A program made the position numbers and the translations under genes. From CAZAMB01 sp964501365 (GTDB taxonomy: Bacteria; Planctomycetota; Phycisphaerae; UBA1845): DNA of 64,000 nt. The stretch spans positions 1 to 64,000 of the forward strand of contig CAZCST010000004.1 in the NCBI GenBank assembly GCA_964501365.1. Reading direction: 5' to 3'. Within the stretch, counting starts at the first letter, position 1. Every line of letters starts with the position of its first letter. This document shows positions 41,681 through 52,600 of this stretch, piece by piece. Under the pieces are notes generated by a model. It saw only the letters and a list, made by a program, of their open reading frames with translations. It made no database searches and had not been told where the DNA came from.

Positions 41681-42640
41681 CTAACGTCCGGCGCCATCCA
41701 AGTTTGCGATCCAAGCGGCGCGACGTGCAATTTCAACCATGCCCCAGCGTGCATACAGACGCTTCGCCGGAACGTTGCGCGCATCAACCGCGAGGATCAG
41801 ACTAGCCGATTTTTTCGCGGCGACGTGCACCGCCTGCGCCATCAGCACATCCGCAACTCCGCGTCCCCGTTCGACTTGCGATACACCCATGTAGACGATC
41901 TCCATGACCGATTCGCGCCGCACTTGATTGAGCAAGAGAACTCCCAGCGGTTGTTCTCGTTCCGCAAGCACGAACCACGTTGCGGGATCGAACACTCCAA
42001 CCGCGCGATGAGACAGAAGTGACTGCCTGGCCGTCCGCGCGTGGATAAGTTCCGGACAGTCCAGCGATTGCGCATAGCTGAATTGGATCGCGTTGCAAAA
42101 AAGTTCGTCGGCTGACGTAGAATAGTTCACCCATCGTTGCGCGGGACTGAGTTTCGTCGGATCGCTTCTCAGGGCGTTGGCCCGCGTATCTCGCGTCAAA
42201 TAGATCAGATCGGTCAACTTAAAATACCCAGCCTGTTGTAGTATCTCATCCCACTTTGACGTACGTTCCGGGCCGATGATTTGCGACAACGTAACTCCAC
42301 GATGCGAAGAAATGCGGATAGCCTCTTGCAGCGTCATGACAACGATGGCGCGATCCATCGGGCCGTTGATTTCGAACGGAACGAGAATCAGGTTCGATCC
42401 GCCCGGCGACTCGATGCCCAACACTGCGAAACGCAAGGAGTTACGCTCGTAGGCTCCAATGACAGGGCACAATTGTTGTCCGTTGGCTTGGGGGAATTCC
42501 AATACATCCCGTACATCCGGAGCGATGCCCTTTGAAGGAATCGATCGTGCCGTTACCGCAAAGTGAACAGCCGCAAGGAAGTCATCGTCCGTCGATGAGA
42601 GTACACGGATTGACCATGTTGAACTATCAGATGCTTCCAT
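41681..42640 (-). CDS. GNAT-family acetyltransferase
   Basis: About 319 aa. The C-terminal GNAT domain has motif A VYMGVSQVERGRGVADVLM (acetyl-CoA pyrophosphate loop, E-R-G-R-G-V-A), then LILAVDARNVPAKRLYARWGM, typical of motif B. The N-terminal ~150 residues look like a degenerate second GNAT fold (SPGGSNLILVPFEI), so this may be a tandem-GNAT protein. Start is ATG 42640. It follows the diguanylate cyclase gene by 12 nt on the same strand. The substrate is unknown. Confidence 0.8.
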   Translation of the reverse strand: MEASDSSTWSIRVLSSTDDDFLAAVHFAVTARSIPSKGIAPDVRDVLEFPQANGQQLCPVIGAYERNSLRFAVLGIESPGGSNLILVPFEINGPMDRAIVVMTLQEAIRISSHRGVTLSQIIGPERTSKWDEILQQAGYFKLTDLIYLTRDTRANALRSDPTKLSPAQRWVNYSTSADELFCNAIQFSYAQSLDCPELIHARTARQSLLSHRAVGVFDPATWFVLAEREQPLGVLLLNQVRRESVMEIVYMGVSQVERGRGVADVLMAQAVHVAAKKSASLILAVDARNVPAKRLYARWGMVEIARRAAWIANLDGAGR

Positions 42641-42652
42641 CAAGGACGGATT

Positions 42653-44053
42653 CTACGCTGCCGGGGAGGCCATGACGATTTGGTTCTTTCCACTCGTCTT
42701 GGCGCTGTAGAGTGCGTGATCGGCTGCCTGAATGAGGGCTTCAGCATTGTCGGGTTCAAGATGGCGAAGGCTTGCGATTCCCATGCTCATGCGAACGGTG
42801 GAGCCTGGTACGCTTTTTCCAAGTTCAGTATTGAACCGTTCGACGATACGTTCGCCGAGCACGTGGGCTCGATCCAAGTCGGTCTGGGGAAGGAGGAGTA
42901 TGAATTCGTCGCCGCCGTAGCGTGCGGCCACGTCGGCCGTGCGCAGCTGGCCCACGATCGTCCCTGCCGCCATCTGGAGCACCTGGTCGCCGACCTGGTG
43001 GCCATAGGCGTCGTTGGCCGACTTGAAATCATCGAGGTCAATCATGATGCACGACAGGTCGGTGCGATAGCGTGAGGCTTCGGCATAGCATCGCTGCAAC
43101 ACGTCGCTGAAATACCGACGATTGTACAAGCCGGTCAGGGGGTCGCGCGACGCCAGTTCGCGTAGCTGATGGGTGCGATAGGCGACTCGTTCCTCCAACT
43201 CCGCATTCAATCGGATGATTCGCAGGTGGGTTTGCTGGTGTTGATCGGCCATCTGGTTGAATGCCTTCGCGAGGCGACCGAGCTCGTCGTTGCGTCGGAT
43301 CGGACTGCGCACGTCCAGCTTTCCCATGGAGAAGTTGAGCATCGCCTGGGAAAGTCCCTCCATCGGTTGCACGATTCGTCGGATTACCAGGAAGCCCAGA
43401 GGAATCACCGCGACCAGCGACAGGAATCCCACGCCGACGAGAATATCGAGGCGGCTGGTCATGGAGCGCTGCCACCCATTGGCCGTCATGCCCGTTCGGA
43501 CATAGCCCAGCAGCTGTAATGTGCCATGATCAGCCCCGCCGGCTCCATCGGCACGCGACGTGATAGGATAGGTCAGATCCAGAAACATCGGGACGCCCTG
43601 CGCCTCAGTGAAGAGGACCGGCATTCCCGGCGTGGGCGTCCGAGCCTTTGCACCAAGTTGAAGTCCGCGGACCAACCCGGCATTGCGAACCTCCGATTCC
43701 GCGATCGTCACTCCGGCCGGGTCGGAGAAAATGACATACATGAGGGGCTGACCGTTGGCGGATTCCTCGGCCAGTCGTTGCAGGGCGTCGCCATTGCCGT
43801 GCATGAGCGGTTCTGCGGCTTTTGCCAGGAAAGCTGCCGAGGTCAGCATCTGCTCGCCGTGCTGTTCGCGAGCAAATTGTCCGCTGGTGTGTAGGAGGTA
43901 CGCGGCCACGGTAGCCGTTACGGAAAGCGTGAGAACCACGACCAGTGCCGTCGCCTTGAATTGAAGACTGTGGAGGGAGCCCAGGATGCCGGCAAACCAC
44001 CCGGATTGATCACCGGTGGTTCTGCTTTTGTGTCGTGCTGCCGGGTCCGTCAT
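42653..44053 (-). CDS. Membrane diguanylate cyclase (sensor-HAMP-GGDEF)
   Basis: 466 aa. TM1 (ATALVVVLTLSVTATVAAYLL), a ~130-residue extracytoplasmic sensor region, TM2 (ILVGVGFLSLVAVIPLGFLV), HAMP (RRIVQPMEGLSQAM...GRLAKAFNQM), then a GGDEF domain. The catalytic loop is RYGGDEFILLLP (about 379) and the inhibitory I-site RTAD sits five residues before it, so the enzyme should make c-di-GMP from GTP and be product-inhibited. It probably senses an envelope signal. It is co-transcribed with the GNAT gene. Confidence 0.95.
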   Translation of the reverse strand: MTDPAARHKSRTTGDQSGWFAGILGSLHSLQFKATALVVVLTLSVTATVAAYLLHTSGQFAREQHGEQMLTSAAFLAKAAEPLMHGNGDALQRLAEESANGQPLMYVIFSDPAGVTIAESEVRNAGLVRGLQLGAKARTPTPGMPVLFTEAQGVPMFLDLTYPITSRADGAGGADHGTLQLLGYVRTGMTANGWQRSMTSRLDILVGVGFLSLVAVIPLGFLVIRRIVQPMEGLSQAMLNFSMGKLDVRSPIRRNDELGRLAKAFNQMADQHQQTHLRIIRLNAELEERVAYRTHQLRELASRDPLTGLYNRRYFSDVLQRCYAEASRYRTDLSCIMIDLDDFKSANDAYGHQVGDQVLQMAAGTIVGQLRTADVAARYGGDEFILLLPQTDLDRAHVLGERIVERFNTELGKSVPGSTVRMSMGIASLRHLEPDNAEALIQAADHALYSAKTSGKNQIVMASPAA

Positions 44054-44220
44054 GGGACCAATCCTTCATGGTTGAGTCTGGAGAATCTCCCCACCTGCCT
44101 CGATTGGCGCGAGCGCTTTCTCATGGGCTATCGGTCCCAAAAAGGCAGAACTGAATCTTTGGATGGTGGATTGGAAAAATAGGAGTTGATTATTGGACAC
44201 GCGGGCGGGATGGAGTCTGA

Positions 44221-45234
44221 TTAGGGCTTTCCGACGACCGTGCCTGTCGCCTCGGCGACCTGGCGGGCCCTTTCACGCAGCGTATCCAGCAATTCGCGGA
44301 CTTCATTGGCCATGCGGGCGTTGGGGAAATCGCGGATCAGGTCAAGGCCAATATCGAGCGCATCCTGCCAGCGCCGTTCCGTCGCCGCAAATCGGAATTG
44401 GATGCCCAGTTGGAGCAGTTTTTCCTTGAACACGTTGCGTGCGGAGGCTTGCAGCGCCTGGGCCTCGGCAGGGGACAGGTATTGGTCGAGTTCCTTCAGC
44501 ACATCGATGGCGTGATCGGTGTCGCTGCGCCGTACGGCATCCTCCCAAGCCGCCTTGAGTTCCTGCTTGTGCAGTTCACGGGCGGAGTGCAGCCGGTCCA
44601 TCAAGGCCAGCACGCGCGGCTCGTTGGGCAACGCGCTCATCAAACGGTCGATTTCATGTTGTGCGCGATCCCACTCATGCGAATGAAAATGGTTTTCAAT
44701 CATTTCGACCGCTTCTGACAATCGGGTCTCGATCTTGGCGTTGCGGGCATCGTCCAGTTCTTCGCGGATGCGATCGGCCTCTTCGCGGTAGCCGAATCGC
44801 CGTTCCATTTCGTCAATCAGGCTGAGAGCCGCCTCCCAGCGTTCGTCGCGGATATCTGTCCGGATGACTTCGCGAAGCGAATTCAGCTCCTGATCGCGGT
44901 GGGCAAGGGACTTGGCGCTGTCGGAAATCCGGGTGCTTTCGGCGATCGAATCCAGTGTCGCGAACTTTCGGGAGACTCCTTCGCGGAAATCGCGAAGCTC
45001 GTCGAGTTCGCGCGACAACGTGGCTTCCATTTTGAAGATCACCGGGGCCAGACTCATGACCAGGACGATGGCCCCCGACGCCAAGGCCCCCAATACAAAC
45101 AACCAAAGAGCCGCCGACTGGCCGTATCCGGCCAGACCAAGCACCATCAACAGAACGGAGATAAGCAGCCCCACAATGCAGGTAACATTTTGGAGCCAGC
45201 GAAGTTGCGAAAATCGGACAGGCGGTCCAGCCAC
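44221..45234 (-). CDS. Membrane-anchored coiled-coil / helical-repeat protein
   Basis: About 337 aa. Two adjacent membrane helices near the N-terminus (VTCIVGLLISVLLMVLGLAGYG and ALWLFVLGALASGAIVLVMS), then a ~250-residue, highly charged alpha-helical region with heptad character and TPR-like A/E-rich repeats (RWEAALSLIDEMERRFG, EWDRAQHEIDRLMSAL). The start is uncertain: GTG 45234 has GGGA upstream, while the frame extends to 45291. No enzymatic motif. It could be a scaffold at the inner membrane. Conserved-looking but unrecognised. Confidence 0.7.
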   Translation of the reverse strand: MAGPPVRFSQLRWLQNVTCIVGLLISVLLMVLGLAGYGQSAALWLFVLGALASGAIVLVMSLAPVIFKMEATLSRELDELRDFREGVSRKFATLDSIAESTRISDSAKSLAHRDQELNSLREVIRTDIRDERWEAALSLIDEMERRFGYREEADRIREELDDARNAKIETRLSEAVEMIENHFHSHEWDRAQHEIDRLMSALPNEPRVLALMDRLHSARELHKQELKAAWEDAVRRSDTDHAIDVLKELDQYLSPAEAQALQASARNVFKEKLLQLGIQFRFAATERRWQDALDIGLDLIRDFPNARMANEVRELLDTLRERARQVAEATGTVVGKP

Positions 45235-45391
45235 GTGTTCATTCCCGCGAAGGCAAGTCACATGGGGCGCGGCCCGACACCAATCGGGCAACGCTTACCA
45301 GTCAATCCTAATTGGAGTCGGTGTCGAGTCAACATAGTCATCGGCAAGGATTACCCATTGCCGACGCCCCTCCTGGGGACGACCTGAGCAT

Positions 45392-45550
45392 TTAGTTGTG
45401 TTCCGCTGCTTTGCGTTCGCGGCGAAGCCGTTCTTCCATTGCCCTCATCGTCCCGTCCACGGAGTCGATTGCACAGGCCACCGTGCGCAGAAACGCCAAC
45501 ATCCCGCAGGAACACGTCGCAGCAATCACAAGATAATTCCACCCGCCCAT
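45392..45550 (-). CDS. Small predicted single-pass membrane protein, 52 aa
   Basis: An ATG-to-TAA frame of 52 codons: MGGWNYLVIAATCSCGMLAF leads a membrane segment, followed by an acidic and then basic amphipathic tail (RAMEERLRRERKAAEHN). It is too short for usual length cut-offs but has the layout of a real small membrane protein and lies in an otherwise empty 500-bp gap. The Shine-Dalgarno is weak (GCAGG). Function unknown. Confidence 0.45.
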   Translation of the reverse strand: MGGWNYLVIAATCSCGMLAFLRTVACAIDSVDGTMRAMEERLRRERKAAEHN

Positions 45551-45730
45551 GACCTGCCCGCCACCGAAGATTCCAATGGTTTATCGGAATTCAATACAAG
45601 GCGCTTTTTGAAAGGGGTGGGGCCTGGTCAATTAACGAAACGTGCAGAAACTGCGCGTCCGCCTGCCTCAACCGGGTGCGCAACGGCTGCCGCCGAGTGA
45701 ACGCATGAGCGTTTACGAAGGCTGCTTGAT

Positions 45731-46672
45731 TCAGAGCGAATTTCGATAGGCAACAAAGTCTGCCGTCAGTTGCAAAGTGACTTTGCCGGGCTTTCCGGTG
45801 CCGATGAGTCGCTTGTTGACTTCGGTGATGGGGACGATTTCCGCGGCTGTGCCGGTGGCGAAGCACTCATCACACACATAAAGGTCGTGACGAACCAGCA
45901 CTCGCTCGGTTACTTCAATTCCGCGTTTGCGGGCCAATTCAATGACCAGCTCACGCGTCACTCCCTCAAGAATTCCTTCCGAAATTGGCGGCGTTGAAAT
46001 TTTGCCCTCGCGAATCAGAAAAATGTTGTCGCCCGTGCACTCGGTGATGTGGCCTTCCTGGCTGAGCATGATGGCTTCGTCGGCGCCGGCGTCCTTGGCC
46101 TCCATCTTTGCCATGACGTTGTTCAGGTAGTTTAGCGACTTTACGCGCGGCGGAGTGCTGTTGGGGTGATTTCTGAAGATGCTCGATACGATGCAGCGCA
46201 GCCCGCGTTCATATACCTCCGGCGGATACAGGGCGATCTTGTCGGCGATGACAATCAGGGTCGGACAAGCGGTATGCGTTGTGGAAATACCAAGCAGGCC
46301 GATGCCGCGGGTAACCACGAGCCGGATGTATCCATCGCCTGAAATTCCGTTGGCCGCCATGGTCGCGTACATCGCGTCGCTGATATCGTCGAGTGACAGC
46401 GGCAATTCGAGTCGAATCGCCTTGGCAGATTCGGCGAGGCGCCGTAAATGTTCGCGCTCCTTGAAGATCTTTCCGTTGTAGATGCGAATGCCCTCGAATA
46501 TGCCGTCGCCGTACAGCAATCCGTGGTCGAAGACGCTGACCTTGGCCATCTCGACAGGCACGATTTCGTTGCCCATCCAGATTTGCAGCCCGGCTCGCGG
46601 GGCATAAGGGTTGACTGGACCTGTTTGCATAAGAACTCGCTCTTTCGCCTGGACGGCTTCGGTAATGATCAT
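45731..46672 (-). CDS. ilvE: Branched-chain-amino-acid aminotransferase
   Basis: PLP-dependent fold type IV transaminase that interconverts Val/Leu/Ile with their 2-oxo acids. 313 aa. VSVFDHGLLYGDGIFEGIRIY, PLP lysine in PRVKSLNYLNNVMAK (about 176), EAIMLSQEGHITECTGDNIF, and GVTRELVIELARKRGIEV. The first ATG overlaps the lolD stop (ATGA); an internal ATG at 46630 (MQTGPVNPYAP) is an alternative. It is co-transcribed with lolC-lolD although functionally unrelated. Confidence 0.93.
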   Translation of the reverse strand: MIITEAVQAKERVLMQTGPVNPYAPRAGLQIWMGNEIVPVEMAKVSVFDHGLLYGDGIFEGIRIYNGKIFKEREHLRRLAESAKAIRLELPLSLDDISDAMYATMAANGISGDGYIRLVVTRGIGLLGISTTHTACPTLIVIADKIALYPPEVYERGLRCIVSSIFRNHPNSTPPRVKSLNYLNNVMAKMEAKDAGADEAIMLSQEGHITECTGDNIFLIREGKISTPPISEGILEGVTRELVIELARKRGIEVTERVLVRHDLYVCDECFATGTAAEIVPITEVNKRLIGTGKPGKVTLQLTADFVAYRNSL

Positions 46673-47421
46673 TTGGAGGCCCTCGCGGTAGACGGCGCCG
46701 CAGTCGCCTGCAAAGCGCCTGGACTCCCCGGACTTTTCACCACGCCGCTGGTGAGATGCACACAGCGATGGGCCAGCGACGCCACCTTGGTATCGTGAGT
46801 GACCATCACGATCGTTTGACCGGCGTTGTTCAGCTCCGTCAACAGGCGAAGAATGCCCGCGCCGGTCGTTTCATCTAGGTTACCGGTTGGCTCGTCGGCG
46901 AGCAAGAGGGCCGGACCATTCACCAGCGCCCGGGCGACGGCCACACGCTGCTTTTCCCCGCCCGAAAGCTCGCTGGGCCGGTGTTTTATCCGACCCGAAA
47001 GACCCACGCGCTCCAAAATTTCCGCTGCACGCGTGGTCGCATCCCGCCGGATCGTGCGCCACCCCCAAAAGCTGCTGCCCACCATGCTGGTCATCACGAC
47101 GTTTTCGAGAACATTCAGCTCCGGCAGCAAATGATAGAATTGGAATACGAATCCAATGTCCTTGTTTCGATATTGCCCTCGATCCGTCGCCGGCATGTCG
47201 AACACACTTCGACCCTGAAAGTGGACGTCGCCGCGATCCGGTGCATCGAGTGCTCCCAATACATGGAGCAGGGTGCTCTTCCCGCAGCCGCTCGATCCCA
47301 TGATGACCAGGAATTCGCGTTCGTCGACGCTCAGGGAGGTGCCCCGCAGCACGCGCACCTCCGCCGCGCCGGTTCCATACGTCTTATGAATTCCCTGCGC
47401 GTGCAGGATGGGCTTATTCAT
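46669..47421 (-). CDS. lolD: Lipoprotein-release ABC transporter ATPase LolD
   Basis: About 250 aa. Walker A VIMGSSGCGKSTLLHVLGAL (about 43), Q-loop VFQFYHLLPELNVLENV, signature LSGGEKQRVAVARAL (about 150), Walker B LLADEPTGNLDE and switch TIVMVTHDTKVAS. This is the MacB/LolD subgroup. Start ATG 47421 overlaps the permease stop by 8 nt. It powers extraction of outer-membrane lipoproteins from the inner membrane, or a related MacB-type process. Confidence 0.9.
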   Translation of the reverse strand: MNKPILHAQGIHKTYGTGAAEVRVLRGTSLSVDEREFLVIMGSSGCGKSTLLHVLGALDAPDRGDVHFQGRSVFDMPATDRGQYRNKDIGFVFQFYHLLPELNVLENVVMTSMVGSSFWGWRTIRRDATTRAAEILERVGLSGRIKHRPSELSGGEKQRVAVARALVNGPALLLADEPTGNLDETTGAGILRLLTELNNAGQTIVMVTHDTKVASLAHRCVHLTSGVVKSPGSPGALQATAAPSTARASK

Positions 47422-49006
47422 AACGAAGCGCTTTGACCGGCCAGACTCTGGCCGCAACATAGGCCGGTATCAATGATCCGCACATCGTTCCCGCCACGGC
47501 CGCCGCGGCAATGACAAAGGCATCGAGCGCCTTGACGGTTTCAGGGATGCGGTCGAATGAATAGATGTCGGGACTCCAGACGCGAAGTTGTGGATTGATC
47601 CACGCCAGCGCATCTTGAATATCATTGATGTTCCACACGATCAAAGAACCGATCGTAAGCCCAAGAACCGAACCGATCAGGCCCACCGCCAGCGCATACA
47701 GAATGAAGATTCCACCCACTCCGCTCCCCGAAGCGCCGAGGGCCTTGAGGATTCCGATATCCTTGGTTTTTTTCTCCACGATCATGTAGAAAATGCTCAC
47801 CACGAGAACGACGGCCACAAGGCTGATCAGGCTGAAGAGCAATGTGACCAGTACCTTTTCCTTTTCGACGGCCTGGATGAAATCGCGCTGCATATCCTCC
47901 CACGTCAGGACCTGCACACCGGCGAGAAGGTCTCCATCTTGCTGACTCAACGATGCAATGTGGTTTTGTGAAAAAACTCGCCATGCGTCGGCGATGCGGT
48001 CCCGCGTGGAATTCATATCCGCGCCAGGCTGCAACCCGATGAGTAACTGGCTCGCCCGTGCCCGACTCATCTGCCCGTCGGTCAATTCCTGTGCATCCAT
48101 GGCCAGTTGTTTTTGCATCATGTCAAAATCGACATACACGCTCATGCTGTCGATCTCATAGATGCCAGTTCGCACGTCGTCGGCATATCGCAGGGGGAGT
48201 CGGATAGGCCCTTCACCCAGTGGATTTCCGGAAGGACTCAGCGGCATCAGCGTGAGAGCCATGTCTGTTCCACGGGCATAAACCCGGTTGAAATTGCCAT
48301 CGGGCCTGCGAGCGTTGAGCAAATCGCACCCCACAATGATGCCATACCATTCGGGTCCCTCGTAGCCGGGCGGCACGGATGCGGCTACCGCGAAAACCCG
48401 CTCTGCCGAACCATAGGTGCGCAACTCCGGCCAATACGCCGGGCTATAGGGACTGGCATCAAAGTTGGCCTTGTCCTTCTGGTTGGTTTCGCTTGCACGC
48501 CACTTTTTGTTTGCCTCTTCGAGTTCAGGAGGCAGATGGATTTCGTTTCGTTCGCCGTAACCTGCGACAGGAATCCGCTGGGGGCCCAGCTTGGTCGTCC
48601 CCGGATAGAAGCGATCGTATTGCAACCCCTTCTCAAAATCGTTGACTTGAATGTAGTCCGCCAGACGAATTCCCAGGACCTTGGCGGGCTTGGTGTAGCT
48701 GGCTATGGGGACGCGAAAAATCCCATAGGAAAAAATGACCGGCGTGCTCAGGCGAACAGCGTCGGGCAGATTTTGCGAAAGGTATTCGCCAAACTCAGCG
48801 TAGAGCGGAAACCCCTGGTAGGACGTTCCTTCGATCACGATCTCGCTGTGCAGTCCCTTGGATCGAGCTTTGATCGTGTCGAGAAATCCACCCATCACAC
48901 TGATCACCACCAGCACCATGGCCACGCAGAGCATGACGCTGGCAATGCCGATGAAGGCAATGAGCTTCGTATGCAAATACCGCCACGCTAGGAACCATTT
49001 GTACAT
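47414..49006 (-). CDS. lolC: FtsX/LolC-E-like lipoprotein-releasing permease
   Basis: 530 aa, longer than E. coli LolC (~400). N-terminal cytosolic start and TM1 (AFIGIASVMLCVAMVLVVISVMGGFLDTI), a large periplasmic MacB_PCD domain of ~330 residues, then three C-terminal membrane helices with the FtsX domain (VTLLFSLISLVAVVLVVSIFYMIV, KTKDIGILKALGASGSGVGGIFI). The KxxDIGILKALGA coupling helix contacts the ATPase encoded next. The periplasmic domain is larger than usual, so substrate range may differ. Confidence 0.87.
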   Translation of the reverse strand: MYKWFLAWRYLHTKLIAFIGIASVMLCVAMVLVVISVMGGFLDTIKARSKGLHSEIVIEGTSYQGFPLYAEFGEYLSQNLPDAVRLSTPVIFSYGIFRVPIASYTKPAKVLGIRLADYIQVNDFEKGLQYDRFYPGTTKLGPQRIPVAGYGERNEIHLPPELEEANKKWRASETNQKDKANFDASPYSPAYWPELRTYGSAERVFAVAASVPPGYEGPEWYGIIVGCDLLNARRPDGNFNRVYARGTDMALTLMPLSPSGNPLGEGPIRLPLRYADDVRTGIYEIDSMSVYVDFDMMQKQLAMDAQELTDGQMSRARASQLLIGLQPGADMNSTRDRIADAWRVFSQNHIASLSQQDGDLLAGVQVLTWEDMQRDFIQAVEKEKVLVTLLFSLISLVAVVLVVSIFYMIVEKKTKDIGILKALGASGSGVGGIFILYALAVGLIGSVLGLTIGSLIVWNINDIQDALAWINPQLRVWSPDIYSFDRIPETVKALDAFVIAAAAVAGTMCGSLIPAYVAARVWPVKALRYE

Positions 49007-49630
49007 CGTAGGTGCGCCTCTGGTGCGAGAGTATCAGCGCTTACGTTGCCCGACCAGATCAACCATGTGTCGATTTATGCGCGTAAGAATTCGGAGCCAC
49101 AGACTGACTACGAGGGCAGGGTCATCGGATGAGTTGACGATGGTTTCGGTCCGAAGGATTGAGTCTGTGAAGTCTGTACGGTTTGCCAATTCCATAGGTC
49201 CGAAAAGTTGTTATTTCGGCCCGAAAATGGCGTTTCGAGAAGTTGGACAACCTTGACACGGTTTTACAGGGGGGCTATGCTCTTTTGTAGCGGAGGTTAT
49301 GGGAACGGGCATGTGTAGCGTCGTTGGGTTCGCGATCTTGAGAAATCGAGGTCAATCGAGCCTATAGTGGGTGACGGCGCGTGAACGCAGGGGAGAGCGT
49401 TCGCACATTTGGATGGGGGACCAACCAGGGGGCGTCATCGTCCCGACTTGATCCTTACCTGTTCGTCCTGGCTCGGGCATTCCGTGCGGATTTCTTCTGC
49501 GTGCAGCCCGAATGCATTTGGCGGCGGTTCCCCATGCCTGCGAAGTCTTTGCGTCGCACGATGCGACTTGCAAATAAGGTCAAAATGATCGTTGTTTTTT
49601 GGTTTCAGTCGTAAGGAAGGGTGAACCGAC
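49007..49630. other. Intergenic region with promoter and long leader
   Basis: 624 bp between divergent genes. Apart from the promoter at 49253 nothing codes. GGCCCGAAAATGGCGTTTCG and similar repeats of CGAAA/TTTCG occur at 49195-49245 just upstream of the promoter and may bind a regulator. Confidence 0.45.
49253..49281 (+). promoter_or_regulatory. Sigma-70-type promoter for the large secreted protein
   Basis: TTGACA at 49253-49258, 17-bp spacer, TATGCT at 49276-49281. This implies a leader of about 340 nt before ATG 49631. No shorter frame in the leader is convincing. Confidence 0.6.
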
Positions 49631-52600
49631 ATGCGTAAGCAAGCGCTTTTGGGACTGTTGGGATTGCTGGGATTGTGTACCTCTGCGATGGCGGCTGCCG
49701 TTGCGGTGGATGATAGGCCGGTGGGTGCCGAGAAGCCGGCGTCACGATCCACGATGGACGAGGCGGATTCGATCGAAGAAACGCCCGTGTTGACTGAGGA
49801 ACCCGGCGTGCCAAGCGACGTCACTCCGGTACTGCTCGATCCCAACATTGTCTTCAACCATGTCATCGTCCGATCAGATGGCACAGTCACCCAGGGCGCC
49901 GCGGACGATGATGGCGGCGTGGCCGGCCCCGGCGAACACCTGATTTACGAAAACACCCTCGGTATCAATACGGTCAACTTCCCCACCAACCAGCCGGTAT
50001 CGGATGACATTTCCACAATCGCGCCGGATGGCTGCAACCTGACTCGATACAAGTTTAAGGTCCTGGGCAAGGTGCTCCCCGGCGGCGCAAGCGGACCCTA
50101 TACCGTGACTTATGGACTCTACACGAATTGCCCGTTGGCGGTGGGCAGCACCAACGCCGTGCGCGACCTCGTGCGAATCCCCGGTACTGAGGGCGTGGTT
50201 ACGTTCCAGAACGATTCTCCACAGACCATAGAGCACATTGTGGACTTTCTAACGCCGGTCGCCCTTCCCAATAACGTCTACCTTTCGATTCGATTCAATC
50301 GAAGCAATTGTGGAACTGTCATTGGTGCGCCGGCCATGACCGGGTTTTCCGGAGATATCTGGGACTTCCCGGGCTTCCCTTGCAACGGGTTCCTCGGCGG
50401 ATTCCCACAGCTTCCACACGCCAGCTTCTGGCTGCAGATGTACGGCAGCACGAGTTGTACGCCGGCGTTTTCGGCCTACAAGTGCCAGAGACCTTCCGGC
50501 GGGCAGGCGCTGATCGGGGCGAATGTTCAGGGAGTCGATGACATCAAGCTCATTGTAAATAACTGCCACATGGTGGGTTATGAGGTCGTGGTAAAGGGTG
50601 TGGGTTTCTATACCTTTGACCTTCGCCGCGACTGTGACGGCTCAGTCGTTCCCGGAACGGAAAGAACGTTTCAGGTCAACGCCAGTACGACGCCGCTGCT
50701 ACAGGTGGCGCGATTTACGTTTGATCCGCCCATCATTCTGACCACCGACCGTTTCTTCCTGGGATTCAAGTGTACTTCCAATAGTTCCGGCATCATCGTT
50801 GCGGGCATACAACCGATTATTGGTGAAAGCTCGGAAGACTATTTCACCGTTGGACTGGAAGGATGTGCGCCGGTTCTCCCCATTTCGGGAGTGCATGGTG
50901 CGGTAAACCTTGCAATTACCTGTTCGGGTGCTCAGCCCATCGGCGCATGCTGTGATCCCCATATGACCGAGTGCAATGCTGGTCCCGACGTGGGCAAGCG
51001 TTGTGCATGCAATTCGACCTGTCAAGGCGGCGGAGCCAATGACGGCATCTGCTGCACGTCCAATTCGGAATGCACGGCTCCGGGGACCTGCACTCCGGTT
51101 TGCGCGGCGCCGGGATCGTGCGAGTCGGTCTGCCGTCAGACCACCGAAATCAATTGTCCATTCCCGCCTCGCGGTCAGGAACAACGTCCGCATTGGCAGA
51201 TCGGCGATGCCTGTATTCCTGATCCTTTCGGAAACAATCCCTGCGGCGTGGCGGCCTGCTGTCACCTCAAACCCAATCCCGACAACCCGAACATTCTCGA
51301 TGAAGTGTGCGATAACATGACCAAGAACCAATGCAATGCGGCGGTCCCGACGGACAAGGCCAGATTGTGGCAGCTTGGTGAATATTGCGGTTTGAACGCC
51401 CAGGTTTGTCCGCGCAATGCCTGCCTTGCCCGGGATGGGTCGTGCTATATCGCACACAACACGGCGGGTTGCTCAGACCCATTCTGTTGCAGCGACATCT
51501 GTGCCATTCCCGGTCCGGCGGCGGCATTCTGCTGCAATACGGCCTGGGATGCCACGTGCGTGACCTTTGCCGAACAGTATTGCCCGCAGGCGCCGCCCAA
51601 TGATCAATGTGCTCCGGATTTCCCGGTTCGTGGTTTTGAGGGCGCTCTGGCCATTCCGGTTCCCGGCAGCAAGTCGACCAGCAACTTGAAGGCCACCGAG
51701 AGCATTCTCGACTCCGGCTTCTGCTGTAACACCGGAACGGGCGTATGCGTTGGGGAGCCCGATGCCGGTGCGCCATGCATCGTGAACACCGATTGCCAGA
51801 GTGGTCAGTGCTCGGAACGAACAGACGATCCCGGCGCACCAGCACTGGGTACTATCTGGTTCAAATTTGTGCAGGGAGCGGGCACCTCTGCAGGCATAAG
51901 CACCTGCACCAGCAACGCTCCGGCGCTCGACTCGGTTCTGCAGGTATTCGAAGCGAATGACAATACGACTCAGCGGACCGCCTGCGACTCGCTTACCGTG
52001 ATCGGCTGCAACGACGACACCGTGAACTGCGGATCGTCCAATCGCAATTCGCGTGTTTGCCTGCGGAATCTGACGCCGGGCAAGACCTATTACATCATGC
52101 TGGGGGCCAAGACGGATACCCGTCGCGGTAATTACACTGTGACCATTTCGACATCGTGCGCAGGCGGTTCTCCCGCGAGCGATCCGGTCCCGAATGACTA
52201 TTGCCGCAACGCGACCGCGATTACCGATCTGACGCCCAACGATCCCCTCGTGGTGCCGTTTGCCATCGGTCGCTTCTGCCTGAGTGGGCCGGGCGCCGGC
52301 AGGCCATGCACCTCAGATACCGATTGCAGGGTATGCAGTGGCGGCGGCAACGCCGGTCAGCCCTGTACGTCAACCAGCAATTGTCCGAATGGAACGTGTC
52401 CGACTCCTGCCGCCGGCACATGCCCGTCGGCCGGACCGACGTTTGAGTGCCCGCCTGCATCGTGTTCTCCGGGGGCACGGGAAGACGTGTGGTTCAATTA
52501 CACGGCCACCTGTACGGGTGAGGCGGCCTTCTCGACGTGCGGGTCAGGCAACCCCAATACCAACATCGCCGTGTATGAAGGTTGCACGACGTGTCCGACG

